DNA of 64,000 bases from Ralstonia sp. 25mfcol4.1 (GCF_900104095.1 NZ_FNJO01000022.1:1-64000); one strand, 5' to 3'. Shown: positions 34,040-42,159, counted from the stretch's first letter. The notes: generated from the letters alone by a model not told the origin. Made by a program: numbers and translations.

Positions 34040-35434
34040 TTAGCGTTCGCTGAGTGCGCGAAGGTTCTCGGCGTTGTAGAAACTCGGCTTGTAGTGCGTG
34101 TCACCCCCCCCGTCCACGACCCACTTCGCATCCTTACCAGCAGCGATCATTGCGCCGTCCACGACGTATCGGCCATCGACCAAGTTATGTTGAACGAATG
34201 CGAGCGAGTCACAGGCGCCGGTTTCGTACACGGGGACGACATGGCCCTCGCGAACCTTTGCGATATTGCCTTGAGCGTCGTAATCCACGGCGCCAACCAG
34301 AGTCCAGCTGTCTTCGTCGATATAGAAGGTGCGCTTAGGAGCCGTATGGCGCATGCCCTGTTTGACTGTTGCCTCTACCACCCACACGCGATGCATCTCG
34401 TAACGGCGGTGGCTTGGATTCACAAAATCGGCCTTGTAGACGTCATCGAACTTCGCGCTGAAGTCATACATACCCAGGCCGTTGTAAGGAATGATCATTT
34501 CCTTTTTGCCGACCAGCTTCCAGTTGAATCGATCCATCAGACCAGAAAACACGTAGGACTCATCGATGTTGTATTGGTTGTCAAAGCCAATCTGGGGCGC
34601 ATCATACGAGTACGTCGGCATTCTTCGGACGCGGCGTTGTCCCGGGAAGTAGTAATACACTTCGGCTTGGGCTTCGCCGTAGGCGACGAACACCATGCCC
34701 TGTCCAGCGAGCGCTGCAGGCGCTTTGTAGCTGAAGTAATTCATCCCTTCCACCTGGTTCGCCTTGGCGAATGTAGTGCCGGATTTTTCAGCCCACGGAA
34801 AGTAAAACCACGTATCCGACTGCGGTCGGATCCATTCGCTGCTGCCCTTGCGAGGGGACGTCACCGTGATGATGTTGGGCAGCTCGATGCCGACACCTCT
34901 GTAGTGCGTTTTAGCGTTCCACATAACTTCCAGGCCTGACTTCGGCTGCGGGAAGGGGACGCCGGGCAGGTATGCGTCTGCCAGTGCTGAGCCATTCAGC
35001 TTTGCGAAACCGATGTTCTTCTTCGAATTTTCGGCAACGAAGTCTGGTACTCCGCACGTCCGCCGGGTAGGATAGACCGGCATGGTGTAGCCCTTGGTCT
35101 GCTTTATGAGCGCGATTTGTCCGGCGTTCAGTTTGTCGGCGTATTTCTCCAGGTTACTGGCGTCAATCGTGTATTCGGGCTTGTCGCCTTTGTACTTGAA
35201 GAAGTCCGCGCGACGCTTACCGTATGACCAACCCGGGCCCTGTGGTTCAGGAGGAGTCCAAGCAGGAATACCGGTTGACGTGCCCGCCTTCTCTGCTCCA
35301 GAGGGAGTGAGACTGGCATCGAGTCCCTGAGCGAGCGTGCTGAAGCTGGCCGATGCAATCAGAGCGGTAACCGCAAGAGACAGAGAAAACTGATGGATCT
35401 TCGTTGCAGGGCGGCGATGTTGAGGGGCGTACAT
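34040..35434 (-). CDS. DUF1329-family periplasmic/outer-membrane-associated protein
   Basis: A 464-residue exported protein. The signal sequence ends near 'ASFSTLAQGLDASLTPSG'. The DUF1329 blocks are 'GYTMPVYPTRRTCGVPD', 'GQRRVRRMPTYSYDAP', 'YVFSGLMDRFNWKLVGKKEM' and 'RRYEMHRVWVVEATVK'. The fold resembles lipoprotein carriers of the LolA/LolB type (family-level knowledge), which would suit passing a hydrophobic ligand to the partner RND and barrel proteins. The ATG at 35434 has AGGAG seven bases upstream. It is the first gene of a minus-strand operon, and its promoter region carries repeated GATTTAA elements. Confidence 0.85.
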   Translation of the reverse strand: MYAPQHRRPATKIHQFSLSLAVTALIASASFSTLAQGLDASLTPSGAEKAGTSTGIPAWTPPEPQGPGWSYGKRRADFFKYKGDKPEYTIDASNLEKYADKLNAGQIALIKQTKGYTMPVYPTRRTCGVPDFVAENSKKNIGFAKLNGSALADAYLPGVPFPQPKSGLEVMWNAKTHYRGVGIELPNIITVTSPRKGSSEWIRPQSDTWFYFPWAEKSGTTFAKANQVEGMNYFSYKAPAALAGQGMVFVAYGEAQAEVYYYFPGQRRVRRMPTYSYDAPQIGFDNQYNIDESYVFSGLMDRFNWKLVGKKEMIIPYNGLGMYDFSAKFDDVYKADFVNPSHRRYEMHRVWVVEATVKQGMRHTAPKRTFYIDEDSWTLVGAVDYDAQGNIAKVREGHVVPVYETGACDSLAFVQHNLVDGRYVVDGAMIAAGKDAKWVVDGGGDTHYKPSFYNAENLRALSER

Positions 35435-35530
35435 CTTTACTCTCCTTAGCAATACAAAGCGGGGCCGGCTGCCGTCCATCGAGAAGTCGGTAGCCGCGTG
35501 TGACGCAATCGGCGGTTTGCGCGCCGAGTG

Positions 35531-35662
35531 AACTGGATTTAAATCTACTTTTTTTGTCGGTTGCGCTAGTTAAGCACGACTCGTGCCAACCAGATCAGCA
35601 CATTGATGGGCGAAAACTGGATTTAAGACAGATTCTGGTGCAGCGAAAGTCTGACTTAAATC
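35531..35662. promoter_or_regulatory. Repeated GATTTAA elements upstream of the DUF1329 operon
   Basis: Three related sites lie about 100-230 bases ahead of the operon start: the palindrome GATTTAAATC (35536-35545), GATTTAAGACAGA (35620-35632) and its near-perfect inverse TCTGACTTAAATC (35650-35662, 12 of 13 pairing). AACTGGATTTAA occurs twice (35531 and 35616), 85 bases apart. They look like multiple operators for one regulator. From 35663 to about 35985 I see no gene. Confidence 0.45.
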
Positions 35663-35984
35663 GGTATTTACGCTGATGTTCTTCTCTCGCGCCGTTTCGG
35701 TGAATTCCTCACCAAATCGGGGAAAGCGTACGCCTGCTGGCCAGTTGTCCATCCGGGCGAGGGGGAAGTGAAGGGCGCGTCGCCGGACAAAGGATCTCGG
35801 ACATCCTTTGCCGCTCGCAGGGTTGTCGATGAGCCGAAGGAGCCCAGCCGCGAGGTCGGAGTCGACACAGCACACCCCGGATCGATAGGCTCTTGCCGGA
35901 TTTCCCGTTGCTCAATAGCCTTCTTAACGGTCCATTACGATACGGAATGTGGCAATTCAGTCGCCGAAATTCGTGTCAAGTCCT

Positions 35985-36480
35985 GACATAGGCTGGCAGC
36001 CTTTTTGGCTGCGGCCGGGCCCAATGGGCCAAGGCGACCGGCGCCCGATGAATTTCATCAGGCGTCTTGTATTTCAGGACCCGATGTGGCCGTTCCCGGT
36101 TATAGATCCGCACAGACTACCTCACCATGCGGGCCGCTTGCCGCAAGTCGTTTGGTCGGTTCAGCAAGAATTCGCCGTTGAGAATGCCGTTGATGCGTTC
36201 GGCCATGGCGTTCTGGTAGCCATCGCAGTCGTCGGTCATCGAGTTGGCGGGTCTGGCGCGAGCTGCAGTGCCATCTTCAGCGCTTGGCTCGCCTGCTCGG
36301 TCTGCAGGCTGTCATGTACGTGGGCGGTACGTAATGTCGGGCCACCCAAACTCGTTCGGCCGCACTGGCACGACCATCTGCGGCCCATCCTTGAGCAGGT
36401 TCGGGTGGCGCCGGAAGCGGGGATGGCTGTGTGTGGTCTTGTGATAAGCCCGGAGCGGCGTCACCAGCCGCCTGGCCACA
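35985..36480 (-). pseudogene. IS3-family transposase OrfB remnant (frameshifted)
   Basis: Minus-strand translations in shifting frames give 'HSHPRFRRHPNLLKDGPQMV', 'VPVRPNEFGWPDITYRP', 'NAMAERINGILNGEFLLNRP' and 'LKYKTPDEIHR'. These are successive blocks of an IS3-type DDE transposase (DITY and the Glu of NAMAE). Internal stops and a deletion between blocks make it non-functional. It lies between the catabolic island and HU and may mark the island edge. Confidence 0.65.
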
Positions 36481-36511
36481 CGCAGGATATCAAACAGCCC
36501 GTCACGGCACG

Positions 36512-36534
36512 AAAAAAGGCCCCGTAGGGGCCTT
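36512..36534 (-). terminator. Rho-independent terminator of the HU gene
   Basis: A perfect 8-bp stem (AAGGCCCC / GGGGCCTT, 3-base loop, 36516-36534) is followed on the minus strand by a run of T. It lies about 20 bases past the HU stop codon. Confidence 0.9.
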
Positions 36535-36554
36535 GTGTTTGCGCGGAGACAGAA

Positions 36555-36977
36555 TCAGAGCGCCGCGTCCTTCAGCTTCTTCAGCGGGCGCACCTTCACC
36601 TTCACCGACGCCGGCTTTGCGGCGAACCACTGGTCCTGGCCAGTGAAGGGATTCTTGCCGAAGCGCTTCTTGGTCGCCGGCACCTGGATGGCCGAGACCT
36701 TGAACAGGCCCGGGAACGTGAATTCGCCTGCGCCCTTCTTGTGGATGGCGCTGGCGATGGTGCTCTCAAGGTGGGCGAGGACGGTCTGTACCGTCTTTTT
36801 GTCCAGTTCCGTCTGAGTCACCAGGTGCGCGAGCAGACTAGACTTGTTGAACGTGTCCTTCAGCGGCTTTGCCACGGGTGCGGCGGCCGCCTTCTTCGCT
36901 GCGGGCGCAGCCTTCTTCGCCGGCGCTGCCGGTTTCTTTGCCGCAGTCTTCGGGGCGGCCGTCTTCTTCGTTGCCAT
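36555..36977 (-). CDS. HU-family DNA-binding protein with Ala/Lys-rich N-terminal tail
   Basis: A 140-residue nucleoid protein. The first about 38 residues are an Ala/Lys/Pro-rich, H1-like tail (MATKKTAAPKTAAKKPAAPA...). Then comes the HU fold with 'NKSSLLAHLVTQTELDKKTV' and the DNA-gripping arm 'GLFKVSAIQVPATKKRFGKN' with 'PFTGQDQWF'. Tailed HU proteins are common in Cupriavidus and Ralstonia. The ATG at 36977 has AGGAG 4 bases upstream. It carries its own terminator and is probably a single-gene unit belonging to the host backbone. Confidence 0.92.
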   Translation of the reverse strand: MATKKTAAPKTAAKKPAAPAKKAAPAAKKAAAAPVAKPLKDTFNKSSLLAHLVTQTELDKKTVQTVLAHLESTIASAIHKKGAGEFTFPGLFKVSAIQVPATKKRFGKNPFTGQDQWFAAKPASVKVKVRPLKKLKDAAL

Positions 36978-37062
36978 GGAGCTCCTGTTTCGAGAATGCC
37001 GGCACGGTGCCGGATCGGCAGAGCTTAGCGAAGAAGACACGCATTTTGCAACGGGGAAATCG

Positions 37063-38118
37063 CTAGTCTGGCGCTTTCCCCACAGCCTCATAGCGCTTTC
37101 GCTTGCGTTGGCCCTTTGCCGCGATGGTGTTCAGGATCGCGCAGGACGGGCACCAGTGGCCCGCCTTCACACCGGAGGGCGTCGCGTCCCAAACGTGGCC
37201 ACGGTGGCACTGCCACGTTAGTTTGGCCTTCCCGTGGACATAGACGTCGGACAGACAGATACCACCGCGGTCCCGTGCCGACGCGCGCATCGCCTCTATG
37301 CCCAGCTTTTGTCCCTCGTTGCGGCAACGGCGGCACCAGCCACCCTGGAGGATGTTGTTACCTAGCGCATCCCATTCGTGCCCAACCGCGCATCGGAAAC
37401 GGTATGAGGCGTTGGTTCCATGGTAAGCGGTACTCAGACATTGGCCTGCGTGTGCTTTGGCCGCTTCGTGAATGCGCGCCAGGCCGTCGGCATCGGTCCG
37501 TTGTGCGCCTAGTCGGGCGTCGGTGCACACCCGGCACCAGTTCCCTTGCTTGAGAACTTTGTAGCCCATCGCTTCCCAACGGTGGCCAGCCGCGCATTCG
37601 AATGGGTAATGGTCGCGGCCGGTCTTCCAGGCGGCCGCGAGACACTTTCCCCCGTGCTCGGCCGCCTTGTCGTGCAAGTCGTCCAAGCCGTACTTTGAGG
37701 CTTGTCGGTGTGGCGTTGGCTTCGTTGGCTTGCCGGCGCAACGGGGACACCAGTAGCCCGCCAGCACGCTTCGCCCTTCAGGATTCCATTCATGCCCACG
37801 TTGGCAGCGGATTCTATGGATCGCCGCGCAACCGAGAAATCCACCGTCGTTCAAACACTGGCCGCCGCGATCCGCCACGATCTTGTCGAACTTCGCTGCG
37901 ATGCTGGCTCGGCTGCATTCGGGACAACCGGGCGCCTTGTATAGGACACCGTAGGCCCTGCGCTCAAAGCGATGCCCACTAGCGCATTCAAGGAGAATCG
38001 TGGCGCTAACGCCGTGCCATGCCGTCGCGTGGCAGACAAGGCCTTGTAGCCTGGCGGCGTCATGTAGACGGGCAAGGGCGGCGAGCGCGCGGGGCGACTG
38101 AGGACTGTCTTGTTTCAC
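37063..38118 (-). CDS. Five-repeat zinc-ribbon protein of unknown function
   Basis: A 351-residue protein built of five similar units of about 60-70 residues. Each has C-x2/3-GH then W/G-C-x2-C: Cys45/His49...Cys65/Cys68; 105/109...124/127; 175/179...195/198; 243/247...262/265; 304/308...323/326. Units 2-5 also begin with GG-x-CL. Each unit should bind one zinc in a treble-clef/zinc-ribbon-like fold. No catalytic domain is visible. It resembles zinc-ribbon repeat proteins of mobile elements and may bind nucleic acid (inference). The start is a GTG at 38118, 30 bases after the recombinase-like gene. Confidence 0.75.
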   Translation of the reverse strand: MKQDSPQSPRALAALARLHDAARLQGLVCHATAWHGVSATILLECASGHRFERRAYGVLYKAPGCPECSRASIAAKFDKIVADRGGQCLNDGGFLGCAAIHRIRCQRGHEWNPEGRSVLAGYWCPRCAGKPTKPTPHRQASKYGLDDLHDKAAEHGGKCLAAAWKTGRDHYPFECAAGHRWEAMGYKVLKQGNWCRVCTDARLGAQRTDADGLARIHEAAKAHAGQCLSTAYHGTNASYRFRCAVGHEWDALGNNILQGGWCRRCRNEGQKLGIEAMRASARDRGGICLSDVYVHGKAKLTWQCHRGHVWDATPSGVKAGHWCPSCAILNTIAAKGQRKRKRYEAVGKAPD

Positions 38119-38148
38119 TGTGCTGCCTGGTGCTAAGCGAAAGAGCGG

Positions 38149-39054
38149 TTAATTCCCGTCGATCGTGGCGGCAATGCGCACCACCGTCCGATTGCTGGCC
38201 AGGCCAAGCCGCTCCGTGACGGCGTCAGGCGCAACGCCACGGATCAGCAGGCGCCGGCAGAACGTATCCCGCAAGACCCTTGGGCTCATGTTTCCGACGT
38301 CCTGGCCGATGGCAGCGAGGGCCTCACGCACAATCTTGCCAAGACTCATGTCCGTGATGGGTGTGCCAGTGCGCTTGAGCGTGAACAGCAGGTCGCCATC
38401 TACGGGCGAGTCGCGTCGTACAGCATGCCAAGCGGCCAAAGGGGCGATGGCAAAGGGCTCTACGTGCACGGTGCGGGAGATCTTGGGCGGGCGTGCTGGT
38501 ACGTGCAAATATGGCGGGGTTGCGTTCGGGTGTAGGTCCGGAACGCGCGCGGCACGCCCCTCGCTGGCCGTGACGCCGGTCCCGAGAAAGAGCGCAACGA
38601 TCGCGCGTCTCTGCAGCATTTCGGGCAAGTCCCCACTATGCGGCCTTACGAAGTTCTGCAGGCGCTGGTCGACGTCCTCGGGAAGGAAATGGACTTCGGG
38701 ATCGTCTACCGGCCAGCGGCCCGCTAGGACTAGCTCGGAAGCTGGATTCGATTTTCGTACGCCGGCCTCGACCAGATGCCTGCACAGCCGATCGAGCAGC
38801 TTCAGGTAGCGCATACGAGTGGCCGGCGTGTAGGTGGCTGCCTCTGCGCTGAGCCAAAACGCGTCGATCTGGTCTGCACCGAAGCTGGCCAGCGTTGCAC
38901 CGTGCCCGACCAGGTGTCGGTGGAACCGATCGAACATGGCGCGGTGCTGGACGATCGATTGCTGTGAGAATGGCCGCCGGTTTGCGCCGGCCGCTTCGCG
39001 GGTCTGCCTGTCGGCGTAGGCCCTGGCGGGGTCGGAGAGCCAGAGTTTATCCAT
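38149..39054 (-). CDS. Tyrosine-recombinase-like protein lacking canonical catalytic residues
   Basis: A 301-residue protein with a SAM-like N-terminal core-binding domain (about 30-110) and a C-terminal half collinear with tyrosine recombinases: 'AIVALFLGTGVTASEGRAAR', 'PPKISRTVHVEPFAIAPLAA', 'MSPRVLRDTFCRRLLIRGV', 'VTERLGLASNRTVVRI'. Arg I is Thr162 (TGVTASE instead of TGLRxSE). The His of HxxR is Arg259, though Arg262 is kept. The later His is Leu285, and no tyrosine follows at the expected place. It probably binds DNA but does not cut as a normal integrase. It sits between the small protein gene and the zinc-ribbon gene, all close together on one strand. Confidence 0.72.
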   Translation of the reverse strand: MDKLWLSDPARAYADRQTREAAGANRRPFSQQSIVQHRAMFDRFHRHLVGHGATLASFGADQIDAFWLSAEAATYTPATRMRYLKLLDRLCRHLVEAGVRKSNPASELVLAGRWPVDDPEVHFLPEDVDQRLQNFVRPHSGDLPEMLQRRAIVALFLGTGVTASEGRAARVPDLHPNATPPYLHVPARPPKISRTVHVEPFAIAPLAAWHAVRRDSPVDGDLLFTLKRTGTPITDMSLGKIVREALAAIGQDVGNMSPRVLRDTFCRRLLIRGVAPDAVTERLGLASNRTVVRIAATIDGN

Positions 39055-39091
39055 AGAAGTTTATATACTGAACATCGCTTCCACCATACAA

Positions 39092-39448
39092 CTATCGGCG
39101 CTTTGCGCCGCCCACTGCTTGCAGATGCAGGGGTACCCTCCAGCCTGAGGGTGCCCGGTGCAGGCGAGCATAGCGCGGATAGCTGGCATCCATTGCATCC
39201 TCAACCACGGCTACGCGGCTTTGCTCGAACGGTGGGCACTCCAGTAGGTGCGATGCAGCGCAGTAGCGAAGGATTTCGAGCAGCAGTGCGTGGCGACGTG
39301 ACTCGGGAAAGTGCAGTCGTCGGTTTCGCGTCCAAGTCCGGTAGCCCGCATGTGCGAGGGCAAGCAATTGGTCGGCGGTGCCGTCCACATTTTCAGCAAG
39401 ACGCCGGGCTTCTTCAAGCAGCGCACGCTGATTGTCAGCATCGCTCAT
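39092..39448 (-). CDS. Hypothetical protein in recombinase/zinc-ribbon module
   Basis: A 118-residue protein (MSDADNQRALLEEARRLAEN...) that I do not recognise. It is predicted helical and Arg-rich, has no membrane segment, and ends in the basic KRR. The ATG at 39448 overlaps the stop of the upstream DUF6884-like frame as ATGA, so they are translationally coupled. It lies 37 bases ahead of the recombinase-like gene. Its conserved position in the four-gene minus-strand unit is the only functional clue. Confidence 0.6.
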   Translation of the reverse strand: MSDADNQRALLEEARRLAENVDGTADQLLALAHAGYRTWTRNRRLHFPESRRHALLLEILRYCAASHLLECPPFEQSRVAVVEDAMDASYPRYARLHRAPSGWRVPLHLQAVGGAKRR

Positions 39449-40137
39449 AACGACTCCCGCAGATCCGCGACGCTCACCCATCGCGTGCTCAGTCTCCGGC
39501 GGCCGCGCGTCTCGCACTCGACCTCCACTTCGGCTGTAGGTCCGGTTGGCCCCGCGAAGAGAGACATCACCCGCGCCTTGCAGGCAGGTAACTGCGGTGC
39601 GGCACGGTAGACCAGGCGCGTCGTGGCGCCGACCTCGATCCAGCCATGTCGGCGGAAGATCGGTGTGCCATTTGGGAGGGCACCAATTGGTTCGGCAAGG
39701 GCAGGGGCCTGGCTGTCAAGAAAATCGGCAAGTTGGGAGCGTTGGTAGCCGATCCCTCCACTGACTTCGCCGATGGGAAGCCCCGGCGTGCCGACCACGC
39801 CAATCGCAGCGCGCATCACACGCCGGTAGTGCTGTCCGCCCGGCAGAAACACCCTACTGGCTCGGCTAGGCCAAGCCACTTGGTCCACGCACTGATGCAG
39901 CCGCCCCCAGAATCTCGTCAGCCCGTGCAGATGTCATCAGCTGGTCGTAAGGGTCCAGCGCCTCGTCGGGGGCGACGAACCCATGCTTGGCGGACAAGAT
40001 CACGACGGCCGGCGCCGCGCCGCATTGAACGTGAGCGCGGTAGGTCTGGTACATCACGCCTTGGTAGAGCTGCAGGGCAGGAGCGCGGACGGCGGCTTTT
40101 TTTCCGGAACAGGCGAGAACGAGCAGCGGTGGTGCTG
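39445..40137 (-). pseudogene. DUF6884-like protein, frameshifted
   Basis: Two overlapping minus-strand frames give one protein. The first (about 40137-39866) reads 'PLLVLACSGKKAAVRAPALQ', 'LYQGVMYQTYRAHVQ', 'VVILSAKHGFVAPDEALDPY'. The second (39888-39445) continues 'VFLPGGQHYRRVMRAAIG' and 'EVSGGIGYQRSQLADFL'. This order of blocks is that of DUF6884, a domain seen in mobile and phage-borne proteins. A shift near 39866-39888 breaks the frame. The first frame also lacks a normal start codon after an upstream TGA, so the gene is probably dead unless sequence errors exist. Confidence 0.65.
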
Positions 40138-40201
40138 AAGGGTCGAACTGGACTGCGATGTTTCGGGGAAAGAGTCAGCGAGGACGCGCTGCGATCTCGG
40201 C

Positions 40202-40405
40202 ATGGAGAACGAGCGCCTTCTCAGTCAAGTCGAGGCATTGCAGGCGGAATTGGCCGCCTGCCAGTCAGAGCGGCATTCATTGGCAGGCCGTGCTGAGCAG
40301 CAGGTGAGTGTCGGGGGGCTATTGGTGACAGGATTTTTCTGGGGGGTATTCGGAGTGCCTCTATTTAGCACGTGTGTCAACCATCTCCGATCTCGATCAA
40401 AATAG
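40202..40405 (+). CDS. Possible small membrane protein with coiled coil
   Basis: A 67-residue frame: residues 1-35 are charged and heptad-like (MENERLLSQVEALQAELAAC), and residues 37-58 form one hydrophobic segment (VGGLLVTGFFWGVFGVPLF) before a basic end. The layout (short coiled coil plus one membrane helix) is plausible for a real small protein, but no ribosome site precedes the ATG and I know no family. It is divergent from the DUF6884 gene. Confidence 0.35.
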   Translation: MENERLLSQVEALQAELAACQSERHSLAGRAEQQVSVGGLLVTGFFWGVFGVPLFSTCVNHLRSRSK

Positions 40406-40479
40406 CGGCCGCCGTCCGGTGCGAGCCTATCTTTGCGAACGAACGCCGCCTCCGGGTGGTCTTTTTCGCCAACTGTGTC

Positions 40480-40508
40480 CATGCCGATAACTGTGCCTTA
40501 TCGGCATG
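40480..40508. repeat. Perfect 11-bp inverted repeat with 7-bp spacer (recombinase-core-like)
   Basis: CATGCCGATAA (40480-40490), CTGTGCC spacer (40491-40497), TTATCGGCATG (40498-40508). Arm length, perfect symmetry and a 7-base spacer fit the core site of a tyrosine recombinase. It has no T-run and is not GC-rich, which argues against a terminator. It lies at the outer edge of the module containing the recombinase-like gene. Confidence 0.55.
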
Positions 40509-40844
40509 ACGTTTATGCTGTCAGTCAGACGCCCGCATTAGCAGGTGCTTCAGGGATTCCAATCGCGACGTGTACGCGACTACCATCCTTCTCCTGACTT
40601 GCTCCCGCGATGGACTGGACTTGCCTGCGATTGCCCGCCCTGACGCAAGACAGATGCGGTACCGTCTGAAATTGTCAGCAGCAAAACGTTAGACGCCGCC
40701 GGGCCGCGGCGCTTCAGTATCTGCGCGCGAACGTTACCCCCTGCCGCTGGCTTGAGCGCAACGCGCAGCGAGGATGCGGACGCGTCGTTCGCAGCCGATG
40801 CCGAACGTATCGCAAATGCCAATGCTGTGGGCGGCGGACGTAAT

Positions 40845-40977
40845 TTGCACAGAACTGGCGGACGCAGTAGTAGAGGGTGCGCAGGCTCACGCCCAGTTGC
40901 CGCGCGATCTCCGTTTTGGACAGGCCTTGCTCCAGATAGTGACACAGGGCAACTCGATCGCTCACGGGATAATGAGT
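40845..40977 (-). pseudogene. IS21-like transposase N-terminal remnant
   Basis: The minus-strand frame from GTG 40977 reads 'THYPVSDRVALCHYLEQGLS' then 'KTEIARQLGVSLRTLYY', a transposase-type helix-turn-helix such as opens IS21-family IstA. Similarity stops after about 40 residues. No catalytic domain follows. Confidence 0.45.
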
Positions 40978-41019
40978 CACTGCGGTATCGGTGTTGTCCA
41001 CCGGTCCCAGTGGGCAGCG

Positions 41020-41168
41020 TGGTGTCAAAGGAAGAGAGTGAAGAACGGGCTGGCGCCATCTATGCGGCTATTGCTGGCGCGCAGCTCATGGCGAGAAGCC
41101 GTTCGGACATCACGATTTATGATTCGCTAGTCCGGAACTACCGTAAGGCTGGCCTTCTACCGAGTTAG
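41020..41168 (+). pseudogene. TetR-family regulator, C-terminal remnant
   Basis: The last about 45 codons read 'ESEERAGAIYAAIAGAQLMA' and 'RSRSDITIYDSLVRNYRKAGL' then LPS-stop, a usual ending of TetR regulators (ALFAALAGAQL...YRxxGLLP). Upstream, the DNA-binding half is replaced by the IS21-like fragment on the other strand. The stop at 41168 abuts the end of the convergent LysR gene. Confidence 0.45.
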
Positions 41169-42076
41169 GCTGAGCGGCGCATCTTTTGCAGTCTAGTTAT
41201 CAATGCCTGGGCGGCTAGATTGTCGCAATTCGTACGCGAGGCAACGACGATCCGGGCCATGCTCTCTCCTCCGATTTGAAGGGGTATCGAGACTAGCGAG
41301 CGGGAACGATTTTGCATGAGCGATAGAGGAACGATCGCCGCACCGACGCCGACCTCGGCCAACGTGAGAATCGTGGGAATGATGCTTTCCTGAACGTAAC
41401 GCGGGTGCCTTCCGGCAGTTGCAAATATCGAGTGCAGCAGCGCGCGGAAATAGGGCGATGCTGTCGGAGAATAGCCAAGTAGCGGCAACTCCGCTACCTG
41501 TGCAGGAGCGATACGGCGCTTGGCACTCCAGGGATGGTCGGCCCGGAGCGCCACAACCAATGGCTCTCGGAACACCTCGTGACTCGTGATGGTTGCGTCC
41601 ATCTCTATCGGGCGCATCAAGGCGAGGTCGATGTCCCGCTGTTGAATCTTCGCTTCCATACTGACCGAATTCATTTCCCGTAGCTCGACCTCGATACTCG
41701 GATGATCGATTCGGAATCGGTAGAGCGTCTCCGCAATGGGCGCATAGGCTACCGTCGGCGCCAATCCAATAACCAGCGAACCCGCTTCTCCACGAGCCGC
41801 CATCTCTGTCTCTCGCAACATCCTGGCCGTCTCTCCAGCGATCTTCTTCGCATGTCGAAGCATCACCATGCCGGCAGGGGTTAAGCGGACGGAACGCGTG
41901 GTGCGGACGAAGAGCGCAACACCGACCTGCTGCTCGAGTCGTTTGATCTGTTGGCTGAACGGCGGTTGGCTCATAAACATCCTCGCCGCAGCGCGACCAA
42001 AGTGCAGTTCTTCCGCCGCCGCGCAAAAACAGGCGAGGCCGTGCGCGTCAAGGAAATGTATGTCGGGATTCGTCAT
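41165..42076 (-). CDS. LysR-family transcriptional regulator
   Basis: A 303-residue LysR protein. The winged helix 'LACFCAAAEELHFGRAAARM' with 'FMSQPPFSQQIKRLEQQVGV' is near residues 12-52 and the effector domain runs from about 95. The helix resembles CbnR/CatR-type activators of aromatic degradation. The ATG at 42076 fits the family start. It diverges from the amidase gene (42160) with an 83-base shared promoter region, so it very likely controls the amidase and Bug-receptor pair. Confidence 0.9.
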   Translation of the reverse strand: MTNPDIHFLDAHGLACFCAAAEELHFGRAAARMFMSQPPFSQQIKRLEQQVGVALFVRTTRSVRLTPAGMVMLRHAKKIAGETARMLRETEMAARGEAGSLVIGLAPTVAYAPIAETLYRFRIDHPSIEVELREMNSVSMEAKIQQRDIDLALMRPIEMDATITSHEVFREPLVVALRADHPWSAKRRIAPAQVAELPLLGYSPTASPYFRALLHSIFATAGRHPRYVQESIIPTILTLAEVGVGAAIVPLSLMQNRSRSLVSIPLQIGGESMARIVVASRTNCDNLAAQALITRLQKMRRSA

Positions 42077-42159
42077 AATCGATGTTGAATTATGAATTGG
42101 ACGATGTGTAATTCTACCAACTAACATCCAGCCATTCCCGTCATTGCTATTCCCTTGCC

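Noticed and set aside
33108..34043. Long plus-strand frame (311 codons) opposite the DUF1302 gene
   Set aside because: It is antisense of a recognisable exported barrel protein, with no family motifs or ribosome site.
33932..34939. Plus-strand 335-codon frame opposite the DUF1329 gene
   Set aside because: It is a shadow of the DUF1329 gene, which has a signal peptide, family blocks and a good ribosome site.
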